From: Brevundimonas viscosa
Lineage (GTDB): Bacteria; Pseudomonadota; Alphaproteobacteria; Caulobacterales; Caulobacteraceae
Assembly: GCF_900116065.1 (NCBI RefSeq)
Contig: NZ_FOZV01000007.1
Location: 62,001 to 126,000, forward strand
Reading direction: 5' to 3'
Length of the DNA: 64,000 nucleotides
In this document: piece after piece, positions 62,242-64,000 of the stretch
Layout of the letters: each line of letters opens with the position of its first letter
How positions within the stretch are numbered: position 1 is the first letter of the stretch
Translations under genes and position numbers: made by a program
The notes under the pieces: model-generated
Database searches by the model: none
What the model was told of the DNA's origin: nothing
Seen by the model: the letters and a program-made list of their open reading frames with translations, nothing else

Positions 62242-64000
62242 ATGCCCGATTCCCCGGCGGCGGCGATCGCCTCGACCTACTTCCCCGGCGCGCGTTGCGA
62301 GAATGAGCGCTGGGTCCGTTCCGAGATGCTCGGCCTGCTCGACCACTGGTTCGACTGGCGCAAGAGCCTGTTCCCCGACGACTTCGCAGCCACGTCGGAA
62401 GCGGCGGCGGCGCCCGAGGCGCGCGCCGATCTCTCCGCGCGTCTGCAGGAACTGGCGCAGGCGCTGACGGCGGAGACCCCGACCCACACGCCCCGCTACA
62501 TCGGTCACATGAAGGCGGAGATCTCGCTGCCGGCCCTGTTCGGCTGGCTGGCGGCGATGCTGCACAATCCCAACAACACCTCCCAGGAAGCCAGCCGGGT
62601 CGGTTCGGTGATCGAGACCGAGGCCGTCGCCATGCTGGCGTCCATGCTCGGCTACGATCCGGCGGAGGCGCAGGGGCATTTCACCTCCGGCGGCACGGTG
62701 GCCAATTTCGAGGCGGTCTGGCGGGCGCGCTACCGCATGGATCACTGGCTCAGCCTCGGCCTCTACGTGGCCGAGACCACGGGCGAGCCGCTGGACGTCT
62801 TCGCCGCGGCCCACATGGGCTGGGACCGGTTCCGCGAACTCTGGGACCAGCACGGCCTGACCGACGCCACCCTGCGCCGCTACAGCGCCGCCGTCGGCAA
62901 TCCGGCCGCGGTCTGGGCCCGCATCGGCCGGGCGGCGGGGCGTGACTACCTCGGCCCGGTGCTGCTGGCGCCGGGAACCAAGCACTATTCCTGGCTGAAG
63001 GCGGCCAATGTCTTCGGGCTGGGCGAGGGGTCGCTGTGGAGCATCGCCCTCGACGCCGAGGGGCGGCTGGACATCGAGGACCTCGACCGGCTGATCCGCG
63101 AGGCCCGCGCCCAGGGGCGTCCGGTGCTGACGGCGGTCAGCGTGGCCGGCACGACCGAGACAAGCGAGATCGACCCGATCGACGCGGTCCACGACCGGCT
63201 GGAGGCGTGGGAGCGGGACGAGGGCGTGCACATCTGGCGGCACGTCGACGCGGCATACGGCGGTTTCCTGTGCGCCGTCCTGGGCGGGCCGGACGAGGCG
63301 GCACTGTCCCCGGCCAGCGCCGCGGCGCTGCGGGCGATCGGTCGGGCCGACTCGGTGACCATCGACCCGCACAAGCTGGGCTACGTGCCCTATGCGTGCG
63401 GAGCCTTCCTGACCCGCGACCGGGCTCGCTACGCCGTGTCGGCCTTCGACGCGCCCTATCTCGATCGGCCGGAGCTGGGCGACGGCAAGTGGGCGTCGAC
63501 GCTGGAGGGCTCGCGCACGGCGGCCGGGGCGGCCGCCACCTGGCTGACCGGGCGGACGCTTGGTTTCGGGCCGGAGGGGCTGGGGACCCTGCTGGCGGAG
63601 ACGGTGCGGACGGCGCGGGCCTTCCGGGGCGCGGTCGCCGCGGCTGTGCCGGAGGTGCGCTTCCTCGAGCCGGTCGACGCCAACATCGTCTGCTTCTCGC
63701 TGGCGCGGGAGGGCGAGGCCCTGTCCAGCGCCAACGCGCGCACGGCCGCCCTGTTCGACGCCATCCACGCCTCGGCCGAGCTGTCCGCCTCGCGCACGAC
63801 GCTTGGCGCGGGTTATGCGCGGCTGATCGACCGCCACCTCGCCAGCTATGACGGGGTGAAGGACGCGGACGGACTGGTGCTGGTGCGCTGCGTGTTCATG
63901 AACCCCTACTGGGCCGACCCGGCCAATCGCGGCCTGCTGTTCCCGCAGATCGCCGGGTTCATCCGGCGGCACGTCGAGGCGGCGGCGCCGGCCCTGCGGG
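62242..64000 (+). CDS. PLP-dependent group II decarboxylase (cut by right edge)
   Basis: At least 586 residues continuing past the window. It belongs to the PLP decarboxylase/sphingosine-lyase-like superfamily. Landmarks are HTPRYIGHMKAEISLPALFG, GHFTSGGTVANFEA, the Asp in HVDAAYGGF and the PLP lysine, Lys378 in IDPHKLGY. An extra segment of roughly 60 residues lies between the GGT and HVDAAYG parts. It may act on glutamate, tyrosine or another amino acid; the substrate cannot be told. No anaerobic-respiration role is established for the family, yet it carries an NO-type box and follows the nor genes. Confidence 0.85.
   Translation, partial: MPDSPAAAIASTYFPGARCENERWVRSEMLGLLDHWFDWRKSLFPDDFAATSEAAAAPEARADLSARLQELAQALTAETPTHTPRYIGHMKAEISLPALFGWLAAMLHNPNNTSQEASRVGSVIETEAVAMLASMLGYDPAEAQGHFTSGGTVANFEAVWRARYRMDHWLSLGLYVAETTGEPLDVFAAAHMGWDRFRELWDQHGLTDATLRRYSAAVGNPAAVWARIGRAAGRDYLGPVLLAPGTKHYSWLKAANVFGLGEGSLWSIALDAEGRLDIEDLDRLIREARAQGRPVLTAVSVAGTTETSEIDPIDAVHDRLEAWERDEGVHIWRHVDAAYGGFLCAVLGGPDEAALSPASAAALRAIGRADSVTIDPHKLGYVPYACGAFLTRDRARYAVSAFDAPYLDRPELGDGKWASTLEGSRTAAGAAATWLTGRTLGFGPEGLGTLLAETVRTARAFRGAVAAAVPEVRFLEPVDANIVCFSLAREGEALSSANARTAALFDAIHASAELSASRTTLGAGYARLIDRHLASYDGVKDADGLVLVRCVFMNPYWADPANRGLLFPQIAGFIRRHVEAAAPALR

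Overview
The window is about 70% GC, and almost every gene ends within a few bases of its neighbour, often with ATGA or GTGA start/stop overlaps. The gene content points to an alphaproteobacterium of the Caulobacteraceae, probably Brevundimonas-like. The signs are a TipF-like EAL protein, DUF2093, DUF4170 and DUF3297 small proteins, a FixLJ/FixK/FixT oxygen circuit, and the typical inverted intergenic repeats. The genus is an inference, not something read directly from the sequence.

Positions 1-35,200 are ordinary chromosomal core. They carry FAD synthesis (ribF), a MaoC hydratase, a HAD phosphatase, a DUF411 protein, TipF-like, SDR and LpxL-like genes, a receiver protein, an M23 peptidase, xseA, purD, a ParDE-type toxin-antitoxin pair, an YkuD_2 L,D-transpeptidase-fold lipoprotein and an amidohydrolase. 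A lipid A/envelope block follows (lpxK-waaA-DUF374 acyltransferase-msbA). After it come a repetitive Pro/Val exported protein, a tyrosine phosphatase, cysQ-like, pmbA/tldE, M14 and M28 peptidases, ubiD, an aldo-keto reductase and a tRNA-Leu(UAA). Repeat elements lie at about 2.95-3.2 kb and 14.8-14.9 kb; the second supplies the last codons of lpxK.

Positions 35,200-64,000 form a low-oxygen and nitric-oxide island. In order: ccoNOQP (cbb3 oxidase), ccoGHIS (its assembly), a SirB-like membrane protein, a TonB receptor plus a YcnI/DUF1775 protein (candidate copper uptake), nirK, an outer-membrane porin, B12-dependent ribonucleotide reductase nrdJ, a YtfE/DnrN-like protein with some iron ligands missing, pseudoazurin, an NnrR-type regulator, fixK, a FixT-like pseudo-receiver, fixJ, fixL, hemN, quinol NO reductase norB (norZ type), nnrS, DUF454 and a PLP-dependent decarboxylase cut by the right edge. 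Together these support respiration at trace oxygen and reduction of nitrite to NO to N2O. No nitrate or N2O reductase lies in the window.

The strongest non-gene signal is a repeated 14-bp palindrome of the form TTGCG-N4-CGCAA, the pattern known for NnrR-type NO regulators. Good copies precede ccoN, the nrdJ/YtfE-like divergent pair, norB, DUF454 and the PLP decarboxylase. Weaker copies precede the TonB receptor, nirK and pseudoazurin. An FNR/FixK box also precedes ccoN, and CCCTTAGG/CCTAGG-type motifs near fixK, fixL/hemN and nirK may be FixJ sites. The least expected candidate members of this NO regulon are the YtfE-like protein, the copper-type TonB receptor, DUF454 and the PLP decarboxylase.
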